Below are positions 6,567 to 7,315 of a stretch of DNA of 7,315 bases, piece by piece. The stretch is from an uncultured Rhodobiaceae bacterium. Its GTDB lineage: Archaea > Thermoplasmatota > Poseidoniia > Poseidoniales > Poseidoniaceae. The first letter of the stretch is position 1. The number at the start of each line of letters is the position of its first letter. The notes under the pieces were generated by a model. It was given only the letters and a program-made list of their open reading frames with translations, ran no database searches and was not told the DNA's origin. The position numbers and the translations under genes were made by a program. Location of the stretch: assembly GCA_937911445.1 (NCBI GenBank), contig CALDQY010000287.1, forward strand, positions 1 to 7,315, written 5' to 3'.

Positions 6567-6616
6567 ATCTCTCCCGAGATTGAATGTACCATTCAAGGTA
6601 CCTTTGGTTCGGAAAG

Positions 6617-6635
6617 AGAGAACAGTGGGTTCTCT
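6617..6635 (+). repeat. Hairpin B, near-copy of hairpin A with a compensatory pair change
   Basis: AGAGAAC (6617-6623) pairs perfectly with GTTCTCT (6629-6635) around the loop AGTGG. Compared with hairpin A, the third stem pair is A-T instead of G-C, with both partners changed; the only other differences are two loop bases. It ends 25 nt before the ribosome binding site of the next gene. Confidence 0.5.
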
Positions 6636-6660
6636 GTGTAAACACAACAAAACAAAAATT

Positions 6661-6668
6661 GGAAGTGA
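6661..6668 (+). promoter_or_regulatory. Strong ribosome binding site for the secreted repeat protein
   Basis: GGAAGTGA matches the archaeal consensus GGAGGTGA in 7 of 8 bases and ends 6 nt before the ATG at 6675. It fixes the start over the in-frame ATGs at 6702 and 6708, and indicates translation from a leadered rather than leaderless message. Confidence 0.7.
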
Positions 6669-6674
6669 AGAAAA

Positions 6675-7315
6675 ATGAACACGAATACGAAGACAAAGAC
6701 AATGAGCATGCTTTTGGCTTTCCTTCTCGCTCTATCGGCAGCCTCTGCTGTAAGCGGTGATGGATCTGACCCTCTGGACCCCAACGATGGCGGTGCAGAT
6801 TGGGACGGCGATGGTCTAACCAACGCTGAAGAACAAGCTGAAGGTACGAACATGAACAACGCAGACAGCGATGGCGACGGTCTGCCTGACGGTTGGGAGG
6901 TTGCCAATGGCCTCAACCCAACCAACGGCGGTGACGGCAATGCGGACTCTGACAACGATGGTCTAACCAACGCACAAGAGTACCAAATGGGTACTAACCC
7001 AAACAATGCTGACACCGACGGCGACGGCAAGAACGACAACGTCGATTCGTTCCCAACCGATCCGAACGATGGTGAGTACTCCGACTCCGACGGTGACGGT
7101 ATCCCAGACGCATACGACCCAGACTTCCAGGAGTCACAGGCGGGCGCTGGTGATGGCGGCACTGAAGGCGGTGGCGAATCCAGCGATCAAGGTCAGGGAC
7201 AGGGTCAAGGACAAGGTCAGGGACAAGGTCAAGGACAGGGTCAAGGACAGGGTCAGGGACAAGGTCAAGGACAAGGTCAGGGACAAGGTCAAGGACAGGG
7301 TCAAGGACAGGGTCA
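6675..7315 (+). CDS. Secreted calcium-binding protein with thrombospondin type 3 repeats and (Gly-Gln)n tail (3' end outside window)
   Basis: The frame is open from ATG 6675 to the window edge, 213 complete codons, so the C-terminus is missing. Residues 1-25 are a signal peptide with a Thr/Lys-rich start, hydrophobic core LLAFLLALSA and likely cleavage after SAASA. Residues 42-148 contain about five Asp-rich calcium loops of thrombospondin type 3 kind: DWDGDGLTNAEE (42-53), DSDGDGLPDGWE (64-75), DSDNDGLTNAQE (91-102), DTDGDGKNDNVD (113-124) and DSDGDGIPDAYD (137-148). The GLNPTNGG (69-76 region onward) and GTNPNNAD spacers are typical of such proteins in prokaryotes. A Gly/Glu/Ser linker (156-171) then leads to an uninterrupted Gly-Gln alternation from residue 172 to the end. 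The protein should be extracellular, rigidified by Ca2+ in sea water, with a flexible polar stalk. Adhesion or cell-envelope structure is a guess; a surface anchor may follow. Confidence 0.88.
   Translation, partial: MNTNTKTKTMSMLLAFLLALSAASAVSGDGSDPLDPNDGGADWDGDGLTNAEEQAEGTNMNNADSDGDGLPDGWEVANGLNPTNGGDGNADSDNDGLTNAQEYQMGTNPNNADTDGDGKNDNVDSFPTDPNDGEYSDSDGDGIPDAYDPDFQESQAGAGDGGTEGGGESSDQGQGQGQGQGQGQGQGQGQGQGQGQGQGQGQGQGQGQGQGQG
7191..7315 (+). repeat. 60-bp higher-order tandem repeat encoding (Gly-Gln)n
   Basis: The DNA alternates GGT/GGA (Gly) with CAA/CAG (Gln) in 6-bp units. Superimposed is a 60-bp period: 7191-7255 matches 7251-7315 with a single difference (G at 7202, A at 7262). The pattern of synonymous third bases is therefore copied every 20 codons, not just every 2. 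About 2.1 copies are visible and the array continues past the window end. Confidence 0.9.

Larger units (their letters stand above)
6342..6674. other. 333-bp non-coding, hairpin-rich intergenic/leader region
   Basis: No convincing gene lies between the unknown protein and the secreted repeat protein. The stretch holds a TATA-like segment near 6358-6367, three short perfect-stem hairpins (6391-6409, 6549-6566, 6617-6635), a 10-bp palindrome AAGGTACCTT (6595-6604), and a strong ribosome binding site at 6661-6668. A 69-codon open frame (6432-6641) crosses the hairpins but has no good ribosome site and no recognisable protein. The region probably serves as a promoter and long structured 5' leader for the downstream gene, or hosts a small RNA. 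Confidence 0.45.

Noticed and set aside
6432..6641. 69-codon plus-strand open frame in the hairpin-rich region
   Set aside because: No good ribosome binding site, no recognisable protein features, and it runs across three hairpins; better explained as leader sequence. It cannot be fully excluded.
6593..7162. 189-codon open frame on the minus strand, rich in Ser and Pro
   Set aside because: It is the antisense of the Asp/Gly-rich repeat gene; GAC/GGT-type codons read as Ser/Pro/Val on the other strand. It lacks a ribosome site and recognisable domains, while the plus strand has a signal peptide and calcium motifs.
7191..7315. CRISPR-like or non-coding satellite array
   Set aside because: There are no unique spacers between repeats. 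The repeat is in frame with the upstream gene and varies only at synonymous positions, so it is coding.

Overview
The window looks like chromosomal DNA of a marine planktonic archaeon, most plausibly a Marine Group II/III type euryarchaeon (Candidatus Poseidoniales or a relative). This is inferred from several signs together: a surface protein ending in a PGF-CTERM-type archaeosortase signal, a TATA box placed so that the next gene would be read leaderless, a tRNA with a TATA-like box about 26 nt upstream, an Lrp/AsnC-type regulator fragment, and secreted proteins of the FAS1/cupredoxin, PQQ-propeller and thrombospondin-3 kinds. No phylogeny could be run, so the assignment is provisional. There are no transposases, phage genes or CRISPR arrays.

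Layout. Positions 1-60 (minus) hold the first 20 codons of an Lrp/AsnC-like regulator, divergent from enolase (244-1494, plus). Next come two plus-strand genes for exported proteins. The first (1546-2469) is a FAS1 domain fused to a plastocyanin-like copper domain with a cell-surface anchoring tail. The second (2592-3635) is a PQQ-type sugar/sorbosone dehydrogenase beta-propeller. A class I/II PLP aminotransferase (3658-4797, minus) converges on them; 79 bp upstream of it on the same strand is a tRNA-Cys(GCA) with encoded CCA (4877-4952). Divergent from the tRNA are a GNAT acetyltransferase (5032-5547) and an unrecognised soluble protein (5601-6341).

A 333-bp non-coding stretch (6342-6674) is unusually rich in short perfect hairpins, including two nearly identical ones that differ by a compensatory base-pair change. 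It leads into a secreted calcium-binding protein (6675 to the window end) with about five thrombospondin type 3 repeats followed by a (Gly-Gln)n tail. The DNA of that tail is a 60-bp higher-order tandem repeat, and the window ends inside it.

How the genes may work together. Enolase, the aminotransferase and the tRNA are housekeeping. The copper protein and the PQQ propeller lie side by side and both act outside the membrane, so they could form a dehydrogenase/electron-acceptor pair; that is inference. The most unusual part is the right end: the hairpin-rich leader plus the Ca-binding/(GQ)n surface protein.
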